The notes beneath the pieces are model-generated. The model searched no databases and was not told where the DNA came from. It worked only from the letters and a program-made list of their open reading frames with translations. Shown here piece by piece: positions 1 to 10,268 of a stretch of 10,268 nucleotides of DNA. Position 1 is the first letter of the stretch; the number at the start of each line of letters is the position of its first letter. Source of the stretch: Bacteroidales bacterium (GTDB taxonomy: Bacteria > Bacteroidota > Bacteroidia > Bacteroidales > Muribaculaceae); the NCBI GenBank assembly GCA_004555955.1, contig SFJG01000074.1, forward strand, positions 1 to 10,268. Reading direction: 5' to 3'. Both the position numbers and the translations under genes were made by a program.

Positions 1-14
1 ACTTTATACGAGCC

Positions 15-47
15 CTGATATAAACTTTTACCCAAAATTTATATCAG
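15..47. repeat. A/T-rich inverted repeat downstream of rpoC
   Basis: CTGATATAAA / TTTATATCAG (15-24 and 38-47) is a perfect 10-bp inverted repeat. Allowing one bulged C at 25, the pairing extends through TTTT / AAAA (26-29 and 34-37) to a 4-nt loop ACCC, giving about 14 bp in all. Neither strand has a U-tract right after the stem. It could be a backup terminator or 3'-end stabilising hairpin for the rpoC mRNA, or an operator for a gene outside the window. The rest of 1-156 holds no coding sequence that I can support. Confidence 0.5.
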
Positions 48-77
48 TAGTGGCAAATGCAGCCTAAATCTTCAGAT

Positions 78-109
78 TTTGTGTATAAAATAGAGACTGC
101 CTAACTTTG
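78..109 (+). promoter_or_regulatory. Putative Bacteroidota-type promoter, antisense to the rpoC 3' end
   Basis: On the plus strand TTTG at 78-81 is followed after exactly 20 nt by TAACTTTG at 102-109. This matches the Bacteroides primary-sigma consensus (TTTG about -33, TAnnTTTG about -7) at all ten fixed positions and at usual spacing. Transcription would start near 115, within the 3' half of the rpoC terminator hairpin, and run antisense into the rpoC coding end. No plus-strand gene follows it, so function is uncertain; it may be a chance match in A/T-rich DNA. Confidence 0.35.
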
Positions 110-126
110 ATTGTTAGACAGTCTCT
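87..126 (-). terminator. Probable transcription terminator after rpoC
   Basis: An inverted repeat beginning about 30 nt after the rpoC stop: outer stem AGAGACTG / CAGTCTCT (92-99 and 119-126, 8 bp), one C-A mismatch, inner stem CTAAC / GTTAG (101-105 and 113-117, 5 bp) and a 7-nt loop. On the minus strand it is followed by ATTTTATAC, a short and imperfect U-tract. Position and stem make it the likely end of the rpoBC transcript, though the weak U-run suggests some read-through. Confidence 0.7.
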
Positions 127-156
127 TTCGTTATGTTAGCAACGTAATGTACGCTT

Positions 157-4503
<4,347 letters not shown>

Positions 4504-4529
4504 AATTTTGATATTGCGTTATAAAGAGT

Positions 4530-4563
4530 TTATGTGGCGCGGCGCCGATGCAGCGCCACATAA
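4530..4563 (-). other. GC-rich hairpin in the rpoB-rpoC gap, without U-tract
   Basis: A perfect 11-bp inverted repeat TTATGTGGCGC / GCGCCACATAA encloses a 12-nt loop that itself contains the palindrome GGCGCC. It fills about half of the 67-nt gap between the rpoB stop and the rpoC ATG. On the transcribed strand it is followed by ACTCTTTATAACG, with no run of U, so it should not terminate well. An RNA-stability or processing element, or a spacer that insulates rpoC translation from rpoB, is more likely. The structure is seen in the sequence; the role is inferred. Confidence 0.6.
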
Positions 4564-4570
4564 TGAAATA

Positions 4571-7500
4571 TTACTCTAAGTTGATGCTCAGTCCGAGGCC
4601 ACGAAGCTCGTGGAGCAGCACGTTAAGCGACTCGGGGATACCCGGAGTTGGCATAGGCTCGCCCTTGACGATTGCCTCGTAGGCTTTGCTACGGCCGACA
4701 ACGTCGTCACTCTTGATGGTAAGTATCTCTTGGAGAACGTGTGATGCGCCGAATGCTTCGAGCGCCCAAACTTCCATTTCTCCGAAACGCTGACCACCGA
4801 ATTGAGCCTTACCACCGAGCGGTTGCTGAGTGATGAGTGAGTACGGACCAATGCTGCGGGCGTGCATCTTGTCTTCGACCATGTGGCCGAGTTTGAGCAT
4901 ATAGATAACGCCGACTGTTGCAGGTTGGTCGAAGCGTTCGCCGGTACCGCCGTCGTAGAGGTAAGTCTTGCCGTAGCGCGGAAGCCCTGCCTTGTCGGTC
5001 CATTCGTTGAGGTCGTCGAGGCTTGCTCCGTCGAAAATCGGGGTAGCAAATTTCTCGCCCATAACGCGACCTGCCCAACCGAGAACGGTTTCGAAAATCT
5101 GTCCGAGGTTCATACGCGAAGGCACACCAAGCGGGTTAAGCACGATGTCGACAGGCGTACCGTCGGCAAGGAACGGCATATCTTCTTGGCGTACGACGCG
5201 CGACACAATACCCTTGTTACCGTGACGTCCCGCCATCTTATCGCCTACGCCGATTTTACGCTTCTTGGCTACGTAGACCTTAGCCATCTTCATGATGCCC
5301 GAGGGAAGCTCGTCGCCGATGGTGTAGTCGTATTTGCGACGGCGCAACTCTGCTTCGATTTCTTTCGACTTACGCAAGTAGTTGATTATCGTTGCGTGAA
5401 TCATATCGTTGCGGTGTGCGTCTTGCGTCCACTTGCTCAGGTTGATAGTATCGAACTCTTCGATGCCTGTAAGTACCGACTTGGTAAACTTAACGCCCTT
5501 AGGCACGATTTCGGTGCCGAGGAAGTCTTTGACGCCTTGCGACACTTTACCGGAGGTAAGCGTAACGAGTTTGTCGATAAGTTTAGCCTTAAGCTCGATT
5601 TGGCGAAGTTCGTATTCTTCGTCGATTTTAGCAAGCGTAGCGTTAGCCTCTTTGCCTTTCTTCTTCTCGGCGCGTTGGAACAAGTTGGTGCCGATAATCA
5701 CGCCCTTGAGCGACGGCGAAGCCTTGAGCGAAGCGTCTTTGACGTCGCCAGCCTTGTCGCCGAAGATGGCGCGAAGGAGCTTTTCTTCCGGAGTCGGGTC
5801 TGACTCGCCTTTCGGGGTGATTTTACCGATAAGGATGTCGCCGGGCACAACGTGTGCACCCACGCGGATAATACCGCGCTCGTCGAGGTCTTTCGTAGCT
5901 TCTTCGCTGACGTTGGGAATGTCGGAAGTAAGCTCTTCCATACCGCGCTTTGTCTCGCGCACCTCGAGGGTATACTCGTCGACGTGAACCGACGTAAGGA
6001 TATCTTCGCGAACCATTCGCTCGTTGAGCACGATAGCGTCCTCATAGTTGTAACCCTTCCAGGGCATGAATGCCACTTTAAGGTTGCGACCGAGGGCAAG
6101 TTCAGCGTTTTCGGTAGCGTAACCCTCGGTGAGGATGTCGCCGGTCTCTACGCGCTGACCTTTCTTGCAAATCGGGCGAAGGTCGATAGTTGTGCTTTGG
6201 TTCGTTTTGCGGAACTTAGGCAAATGATATTCTTTGACAGCGTCTTCGAAGGCAACAAATTCCTCGTCTTCGGTGCGGTCGTAGCGGATGCGGATAACGC
6301 TTGCGTCGACAAATTCGACAACGCCGGCACCTTCTGCCATAATCTGCGTACGCGAGTCGCGAGCGAGCTGAGCCTCGATGCCTGTACCGACGATAGGAGC
6401 CTCGCTGCGGAGCAAGGGCACTGCCTGGCGCATCATGTTAGAACCCATGAGGGCACGGTTGGCGTCGTCGTGTTCGAGGAACGGAATCAAAGAAGCCGCA
6501 ATCGACGCAATCTGCATCGGCGACACGTCCATAAGCTCGACATCGCCGGGAGCAACCACAGGGAAGTCGGCGTCGAGGCGCGCCTTGACACGATTGCGGA
6601 TAAACGTACCGTCGTCGTTAAGGGGTGCATTACCTTGCGCAATGACTTTACCCTCTTCGATTTCGGCTGTGAGATAAGTGATGTGCGAATTGTCGAGGTC
6701 GACTTTTCCGTCAGCCACTTTTCTATAAGGAGTCTCGATAAAACCGAGATTATTAATCTTGGCATAGACGCAAAGCGAGGAGATAAGACCGATGTTCGGG
6801 CCTTCAGGAGTCTCAATCGGGCAAAGGCGTCCATAGTGAGTGTAGTGCACGTCGCGGACCTCGAAGCCGGCACGCTCACGCGACAGACCGCCGGGGCCAA
6901 GGGCTGACATACGGCGCTTGTGAGTGATTTCGGCAAGCGGGTTGGTTTGGTCCATAAATTGCGACAATGCATTGGTACCAAAGAACGTGTTAATAACCGA
7001 CGAAATGGTCTTCGCATTGATAAGGTCGATAGGAGTGAACACTTCGTTGTCGCGCACGTTCATACGCTCACGGATTGTACGAGCCATACGAGCAAGTCCG
7101 ACACCGAATTGGTTGAACAATTGCTCGCCGACCGTGCGAACACGGCGGTTGCTCAAGTGGTCGATATCGTCGACGTCGCTCTTCGAGTTGATAAGCTCGA
7201 TGAGATACTTGATGATGGCAATGATGTCTTCACGAGTGAGCACCTTGACATCGTCGGGCACGTTAAGCGACAACTTTTTGTTGATACGATAACGACCTAC
7301 ATCGCCCAAGTCGTAGCGCTTCTCCGAGAAGAAAAGGTTAGTGATAACCTCGCGAGCCGACGTATCGTCGGGCGGCTCCGCGTTACGAAGTTGACGATAG
7401 ATATAAGTGATAGCCTCTTTTTCAGAGTTGCTGGTATCTTTTTGGAGAGTGTTGAAGATAATTGTGTAGTCGCTCACATTAGCGTCCTCTTTGTGCAGCA

Positions 7501-8380
7501 ACACGGTAGGAACGCCTGTTGCGAGGATATCGTCGATATAGCTTTCTTCGATGATAGTCTCGCGGTCGAACACAATTTCGTTACGCTCGATAGTAGTAAC
7601 CTCGCCGGTGTCTTCGTCGACGAAATCTTCCGTCCACGTCTTGAGCACACGAGCGGCAAGCTTACGACCTACGGCTTTCTGCAGGTTCTCTCTGGTAGCT
7701 TCAATTTCTTCAGCAAGGCCGAAAATTTCGATTATATCCTTGTCGCTGTCCAAACCGATAGCACGGAGAAGAGTAGTGACAGGTAATTTCTTTTTACGGT
7801 CGATGTAAGCATACATGACATTGTTGATGTCGGTAGCAAACTCTATCCAAGAGCCTCTAAACGGGATGATACGTGCCGAATAGAGCTTGGTGCCGTTAGT
7901 ATGCGTGCTCTGACCGAAGAAAACGCCCGGAGAACGGTGAAGTTGCGACACAACAACGCGTTCGGCACCATTGATGACGAACGTACCCTTCTCGGTCATA
8001 TATGGAATCGGACCGAGATAAACATCTTGAATCACTGTGTCGAAATCCTCGTGTTCCGGATCAGTGCAGTAAAGTTTGAGTTTTGCCTTAAGAGGCACGC
8101 TATATGTAAGCCCACGTTCGAGACATTCTTCAATCGAATATCTGGGCGGGTCGATGTAATAGTCCAAGAACTCAAGAACGAAGTTGTTACGAGTGTCTGC
8201 TATCGGGAAATTCTCGGCAAACACCTTGTATAAGCCCTCGTTTTTGCGTTTTTCCAAAGGAGTGTCGAGCTGCAAAAAGTCTCTAAACGACTTCAATTGC
8301 ACCTCGAGGAAATCCGGAAAAGGTAGCGGGTTCTTGACTGATGCGAAATTTACGCGCGGTTTTACTGTTGAAATTTGCAT
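4571..8380 (-). CDS. rpoB: DNA-directed RNA polymerase subunit beta
   Basis: Complete beta subunit, 1269 residues, close to the Bacteroides length. With beta' it forms the catalytic cleft of RNA polymerase. Landmarks: N-terminal RVNFASVKNPLPFPDFLEVQ (9-28); protrusion and lobe with VINGAERVVVSQLHRSPG (135-152); fork and rifampicin-pocket segment SQFMDQTNPLAEITHKRR (473-490) then SALGPGGLSRERAGFEVRD (492-510); ETPEGPNIGL (523-532); KGYNYEDAI (775-783); a charged, probably coiled insertion about 900-1020, in the region of the lineage-specific insert betai9; GDKMAGRHGNKG (1046-1057) with the NTP-contacting lysines K1048 and K1056; and GGKAQFGGQRFGEMEVWALE (1189-1208) near the C-terminal clamp. 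The ATG at 8378-8380 is chosen because family homology begins there. An upstream in-frame TTG at 8420-8422 lies in the T-run of the preceding terminator and is unlikely. No Shine-Dalgarno sequence is present. The rifampicin-pocket residues look wild type. Confidence 0.99.
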   Translation of the reverse strand: MQISTVKPRVNFASVKNPLPFPDFLEVQLKSFRDFLQLDTPLEKRKNEGLYKVFAENFPIADTRNNFVLEFLDYYIDPPRYSIEECLERGLTYSVPLKAKLKLYCTDPEHEDFDTVIQDVYLGPIPYMTEKGTFVINGAERVVVSQLHRSPGVFFGQSTHTNGTKLYSARIIPFRGSWIEFATDINNVMYAYIDRKKKLPVTTLLRAIGLDSDKDIIEIFGLAEEIEATRENLQKAVGRKLAARVLKTWTEDFVDEDTGEVTTIERNEIVFDRETIIEESYIDDILATGVPTVLLHKEDANVSDYTIIFNTLQKDTSNSEKEAITYIYRQLRNAEPPDDTSAREVITNLFFSEKRYDLGDVGRYRINKKLSLNVPDDVKVLTREDIIAIIKYLIELINSKSDVDDIDHLSNRRVRTVGEQLFNQFGVGLARMARTIRERMNVRDNEVFTPIDLINAKTISSVINTFFGTNALSQFMDQTNPLAEITHKRRMSALGPGGLSRERAGFEVRDVHYTHYGRLCPIETPEGPNIGLISSLCVYAKINNLGFIETPYRKVADGKVDLDNSHITYLTAEIEEGKVIAQGNAPLNDDGTFIRNRVKARLDADFPVVAPGDVELMDVSPMQIASIAASLIPFLEHDDANRALMGSNMMRQAVPLLRSEAPIVGTGIEAQLARDSRTQIMAEGAGVVEFVDASVIRIRYDRTEDEEFVAFEDAVKEYHLPKFRKTNQSTTIDLRPICKKGQRVETGDILTEGYATENAELALGRNLKVAFMPWKGYNYEDAIVLNERMVREDILTSVHVDEYTLEVRETKRGMEELTSDIPNVSEEATKDLDERGIIRVGAHVVPGDILIGKITPKGESDPTPEEKLLRAIFGDKAGDVKDASLKASPSLKGVIIGTNLFQRAEKKKGKEANATLAKIDEEYELRQIELKAKLIDKLVTLTSGKVSQGVKDFLGTEIVPKGVKFTKSVLTGIEEFDTINLSKWTQDAHRNDMIHATIINYLRKSKEIEAELRRRKYDYTIGDELPSGIMKMAKVYVAKKRKIGVGDKMAGRHGNKGIVSRVVRQEDMPFLADGTPVDIVLNPLGVPSRMNLGQIFETVLGWAGRVMGEKFATPIFDGASLDDLNEWTDKAGLPRYGKTYLYDGGTGERFDQPATVGVIYMLKLGHMVEDKMHARSIGPYSLITQQPLGGKAQFGGQRFGEMEVWALEAFGASHVLQEILTIKSDDVVGRSKAYEAIVKGEPMPTPGIPESLNVLLHELRGLGLSINLE

Positions 8381-8409
8381 AAAAATTATATTAATTGAAC
8401 CCGAAATTG

Positions 8410-8460
8410 AAAAATAACACAAAAAGGTTAAGAATCGACACTATCCGGGGATTCTTAACC
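8410..8460 (-). terminator. Terminator-like hairpin (probable attenuator) between rplL and rpoB
   Basis: On the minus strand a perfect 11-bp stem GGTTAAGAATC / GATTCTTAACC (arms 8450-8460 and 8426-8436) encloses a 13-nt loop. It is followed directly by TTTTTGTGTTATTTTT, two T-runs as in an intrinsic terminator. It lies inside the operon, 23 nt after the rplL stop and 45 nt before the rpoB ATG. Since rpoB has no obvious promoter of its own in the remaining 45 nt, the hairpin probably causes partial termination and lets a fraction of polymerases continue. Enterobacteria have an attenuator at the same place, known from E. coli. The stem and T-runs are seen directly; partial read-through is inferred. 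It could instead be a full terminator with an unrecognised rpoB promoter nearby. Confidence 0.8.
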
Positions 8461-8465
8461 TAATA

Positions 8466-8478
8466 CCTGAAACTCAGG
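8466..8478 (-). other. Small hairpin just after the rplL stop
   Basis: A perfect 5-bp inverted repeat, CCTGA-AAC-TCAGG, 5 nt past the rplL stop and 5 nt before the larger rplL-rpoB hairpin. It has no U-tract of its own. It may help shape the 3' end of the ribosomal-protein part of the mRNA or form part of a processing site, but a repeat this short can arise by chance. Confidence 0.35.
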
Positions 8479-8483
8479 CAATA

Positions 8484-8858
8484 TTATTTAAGTTCAACTT
8501 CGGCGCCAGCCTCTTCGAGTTGTTTCTTAAGACCCTCAGCGTCAGCCTTTGCGAGACCTTCTTTAAGAGTAGAAGGAGCACCGTCTACCATTTCCTTAGC
8601 CTCTTTCAAGCCAAGACCTGTGAGTTCCTTAACGAGTTTTACGACAGCCAACTTGCTTGCACCTGCCGACTTGAGAACAACGTCGAACGAAGATTTTTCT
8701 TCGGCAGCAGCTGCGGCTGCACCGGGAGCAGCAGCAACTGCAACTGCAGCAGCAGCCGGTTCAATACCATATTCGTCTTTCAGGATTTGAGCAAGTTCGT
8801 TCACTTCCTTAACTGAAAGGTTAACTAATTGTTCTGCAAAAGATTTTAAATCTGCCAT
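8484..8858 (-). CDS. rplL: 50S ribosomal protein L7/L12
   Basis: Complete 124-residue L7/L12, the multicopy acidic stalk protein that recruits and activates translation GTPases. Three parts are clear. The N-terminal dimerisation and L10-binding segment covers about 1-33 (ADLKSFAEQLVNLSVKEVNE). An alanine-rich flexible hinge covers about 34-53. The globular C-terminal domain (about 54-124) starts EKSSFDVVLKSAG and includes KLAVVKLVKELTGLGLKEAK, VDGAP and a final VELK; this domain contacts elongation factors. The ATG start is conserved and lacks a Shine-Dalgarno sequence. The gene follows rplJ by 35 nt and is followed by a terminator-like hairpin before rpoB. That fits a need for L7/L12 in excess over RNA polymerase. 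No anomalies are seen. Confidence 0.99.
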   Translation of the reverse strand: MADLKSFAEQLVNLSVKEVNELAQILKDEYGIEPAAAAVAVAAAPGAAAAAAEEKSSFDVVLKSAGASKLAVVKLVKELTGLGLKEAKEMVDGAPSTLKEGLAKADAEGLKKQLEEAGAEVELK

Positions 8859-8893
8859 TGTAGTATGATTTTTTTATTGTTTTTAATTTTGAA

Positions 8894-9412
8894 TTATTTG
8901 TTGGATAAGGTTTCGAGGATACCGTGCAACTTGTTACCTGAAGACTGCAAAGCAGAGATAACATTCTTGGCCGGTGATTGAAGGAGAGCCACAACGTCGG
9001 CGATAAGCTCGTTCTTGCTCTTGATGTTCGCAAGCGTATCGAGTTGATCTGCTCCAACATATACGGTCTCTTCAACGTACGCAGCTTTGAGCGCCGGAAC
9101 GGTGTCGTCTTTTTTAAGGAACGCCTTAATGGTCTTTGCAGGTGCATTACCTGTGTTCGAAAGCATCAAAGCGGTGGTACCTTTCAAAGCCGGGTAGAGT
9201 TCTGAATAGTCTACATCTGCGGCCTCGAGCACTTTGTGAAGAAGTGTGTTCTTGACAACTACCATCTTTACGTCTGCCTTGAAGCATGCACGACGAAGCT
9301 CGCTTGTGCGCTCTGCATTCATACCTGTGGTGTCTGTCAAATAGAAACAACTATATTCTTTAAGAGTATTTGCGATTTTCTCAATCACTAACGCTTTATC
9401 TTCCTTTTTCAT
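8894..9412 (-). CDS. rplJ: 50S ribosomal protein L10 (stalk base protein)
   Basis: Complete 172-residue L10. It anchors the ribosomal stalk: the N-terminal domain binds 23S rRNA beside L11 and the C-terminal helix carries L7/L12 dimers. Visible family features are the N-terminal MKKEDKALVIEKI, FYLTDTTGMN (about 23-32), L-R-R-A-C-F (39-44), VVVKNTLL (51-58), LKGTTALM (76-83) and K-A-F-L-K-K (96-101). The long C-terminal helix runs from about residue 133 to 172 and ends LHGILETLSNK. The ATG is the only sensible start. It lies 20 nt after the rplA stop in an A/T-rich stretch without a Shine-Dalgarno sequence. The next gene, rplL, encodes its direct partner. The short spacing to rplA leaves no room for a classical L10 leader RNA immediately upstream, so any autoregulation must use another site. 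Confidence 0.98.
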   Translation of the reverse strand: MKKEDKALVIEKIANTLKEYSCFYLTDTTGMNAERTSELRRACFKADVKMVVVKNTLLHKVLEAADVDYSELYPALKGTTALMLSNTGNAPAKTIKAFLKKDDTVPALKAAYVEETVYVGADQLDTLANIKSKNELIADVVALLQSPAKNVISALQSSGNKLHGILETLSNK

Positions 9413-9432
9413 GATTGTCGTAATTTTAAAGA

Positions 9433-10131
9433 TTAAACATCAAGTGTTTTAACATCTATTTTAAGACCGCGACTCATAGTGCTTGAAAGATAAATGCTCT
9501 TAATGTAAGTACCCTTCGCTGCCGACGGTTTGAGCTTTACCAACGTGTTGATAAACTCGCGTGCATTGTCGACCATTTGTTCGGTGGTAAATGACACTTT
9601 ACCAATCGAAGCATGTACAATACCGGTTTTGTCAGCCTTGAAGTCGATTTTACCTTGTTTAACTTCCTTAACTGCTTTAGCCACATCCGGAGTTACGGTA
9701 CCGCTCTTGGGGTTCGGCATCAAGCCGCGCGGACCAAGGACACGACCAAGCGCACCAATCTTACCCATGATAGCAGGTTGGGTGATGATTACGTCTACAT
9801 CTGTCCAACCGCCTTTAATCTTTTCGATATACTCGTCAAGACCTACATAGTCAGCGCCTGCCTCTTTTGCTGCATTTGCCGCTTCGTCGGTGTTACAAAG
9901 AACGAGTACTCGCACCTGTTTTCCTGTTCCGTGGGGAAGTGATACTACACCACGAACCATCTGGTTATTCTTACGAGGATCGATACCAAGACGTACATCG
10001 ATATCAAATGAAGCATCGAACTTTGTGAAAGTGATTTCTTTCACCTTTTCTGCTGCTTCCTTAAGAGTGTACAACTTCCCAGCTTCAATCTTCTCTAAAG
10101 CCAACTTTTGATTTTTTGTAAGTTTACCCAT
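9433..10131 (-). CDS. rplA: 50S ribosomal protein L1
   Basis: Complete 232-residue L1, the usual bacterial length. L1 forms the mobile L1 stalk on 23S rRNA that guides deacylated tRNA out of the E site, and in several bacteria it also represses its own mRNA. The N-terminal half carries DVRLGIDPRKNNQMVRG (about residues 45-61) and HGTGK (67-71). The family signature follows as MGKIGALGRVLGPRGLMPNP (122-141). The end has IGKVSFT (176-182), FINTL (193-197) and a basic C-terminus. The ATG start (MGKLTKNQK) is the conserved one. It is preceded by an A-rich stretch with no Shine-Dalgarno sequence. It sits 14 nt after rplK and 20 nt before rplJ, so these genes share one transcript. Any L1 autoregulatory site would be expected before rplK, outside the window. 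Nothing is odd in the reading frame. Confidence 0.98.
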   Translation of the reverse strand: MGKLTKNQKLALEKIEAGKLYTLKEAAEKVKEITFTKFDASFDIDVRLGIDPRKNNQMVRGVVSLPHGTGKQVRVLVLCNTDEAANAAKEAGADYVGLDEYIEKIKGGWTDVDVIITQPAIMGKIGALGRVLGPRGLMPNPKSGTVTPDVAKAVKEVKQGKIDFKADKTGIVHASIGKVSFTTEQMVDNAREFINTLVKLKPSAAKGTYIKSIYLSSTMSRGLKIDVKTLDV

Positions 10132-10145
10132 TTCAATTGAAGTTT

Positions 10146-10268
10146 TTAATTGTTTTCAGGGAATGAACCCTTAACAGTGATACCCATGCTTCTTGCTGTA
10201 CCGGCAACCATGCGCATAGCCGATTCAACAGTAAAACAGTTCAAATCCGGCATTTTGTCTTCTGCAAT
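10146..10268 (-). CDS. rplK: 50S ribosomal protein L11, C-terminal 40 residues (partial at window edge)
   Basis: The last 40 codons and the TAA stop of a gene whose start lies beyond the window. It was too short to stand out as an ORF but translates cleanly, ending in M-P-D-L-N, then A-M-R-M-V-A-G-T-A-R-S-M-G-I, then the tail KGSFPENN. The KMPDLN and AMRM-AGTARSMG strings are the conserved end of the L11 rRNA-binding domain, which packs on the 23S rRNA GTPase-associated centre where L11 helps couple elongation-factor GTP hydrolysis to ribosome movement. The stop lies 14 nt before the rplA start, the usual L11-L1 gene pair, and the two are surely co-transcribed. The operon promoter, any L1-binding leader and probably nusG lie upstream and out of view. 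Identity is certain from the motif and the context. Confidence 0.96.
   Translation of the reverse strand: MAEDKMPDLNCFTVESAMRMVAGTARSMGITVKGSFPENN

Noticed and set aside
66..79. Short palindrome AAATC-TTCA-GATTT after rpoC
   Set aside because: Only 5 A/T-rich base pairs with no useful U-tract on the minus strand; too weak to call a terminator.
4862..7786. Plus-strand ORFs of 313, 351 and 288 codons antisense to rpoB
   Set aside because: Same codon-register shadow effect; no known motifs and no separate promoters or leaders that I could see.
8381..8422. In-frame N-terminal extension of rpoB starting at a TTG (residues MCYFSISGSINIIF)
   Set aside because: The TTG lies in the T-run of the preceding terminator and the extension matches nothing known at the RpoB N-terminus. 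Family homology begins just after the ATG at 8378-8380.
8378..8423. Possible rpoB promoter: TTTG at 8420-8423 with TAATTTTT near 8381-8388 on the minus strand
   Set aside because: The spacing is 31 nt instead of about 20, the -7 box has a mismatch, and the start site would fall inside the rpoB coding region.
8701..8760. Repetitive GCA/GCTGC-rich tract that could look like a simple repeat
   Set aside because: It encodes the alanine-rich hinge of L7/L12, a normal family feature.

Overview
The window is a conserved housekeeping block, read entirely from the minus strand: the end of rplK, then rplA, rplJ, rplL, rpoB and rpoC. These encode ribosomal proteins L11 (partial), L1, L10 and L7/L12, followed by the beta and beta' subunits of RNA polymerase. 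Protein sequence points to phylum Bacteroidota, probably order Bacteroidales. RpoB has the Bacteroides-like N-terminus (RVNFAS.KNP, FLEVQLKSF, FLQLDTP..KRKNEGLYKVF) and length (1269 aa), and RpoC is 1448 aa. All five visible start codons are preceded by A/T-rich leaders without a Shine-Dalgarno sequence, which is normal in that phylum. I cannot name the genus.

Layout from high to low coordinate, in the direction of transcription: rplK end (10146-10268), 14 nt gap, rplA (9433-10131), 20 nt gap, rplJ (8894-9412), 35 nt gap, rplL (8484-8858), a 103 nt gap with a terminator-like hairpin, rpoB (4571-8380), a 67 nt gap with a GC-rich hairpin lacking a U-tract, rpoC (157-4503), and a 156 nt non-coding tail with two inverted repeats. 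The first hairpin in the tail, about 30 nt past the rpoC stop, is the likely end of the operon.

The genes form one functional unit. L11, L1 and the L10-L7/L12 stalk build the GTPase-associated and L1-stalk regions of the 50S subunit, and RpoB and RpoC form the catalytic core of RNA polymerase. The hairpin between rplL and rpoB is well placed to let only part of the transcription continue into rpoBC, so that L7/L12 (several copies per ribosome) is made in excess over polymerase. No protein gene looks broken, horizontally acquired or unfamiliar, and I see no mobile element, CRISPR array, tRNA or rRNA.

I did not find a new system. The points worth a second look are in non-coding DNA: the rplL-rpoB attenuator-like hairpin, the rpoB-rpoC hairpin, a consensus-matching Bacteroidota promoter (TTTG-N20-TAACTTTG) at 78-109 pointing antisense into the rpoC 3' end, and the lack of room for a classical L10 leader before rplJ.
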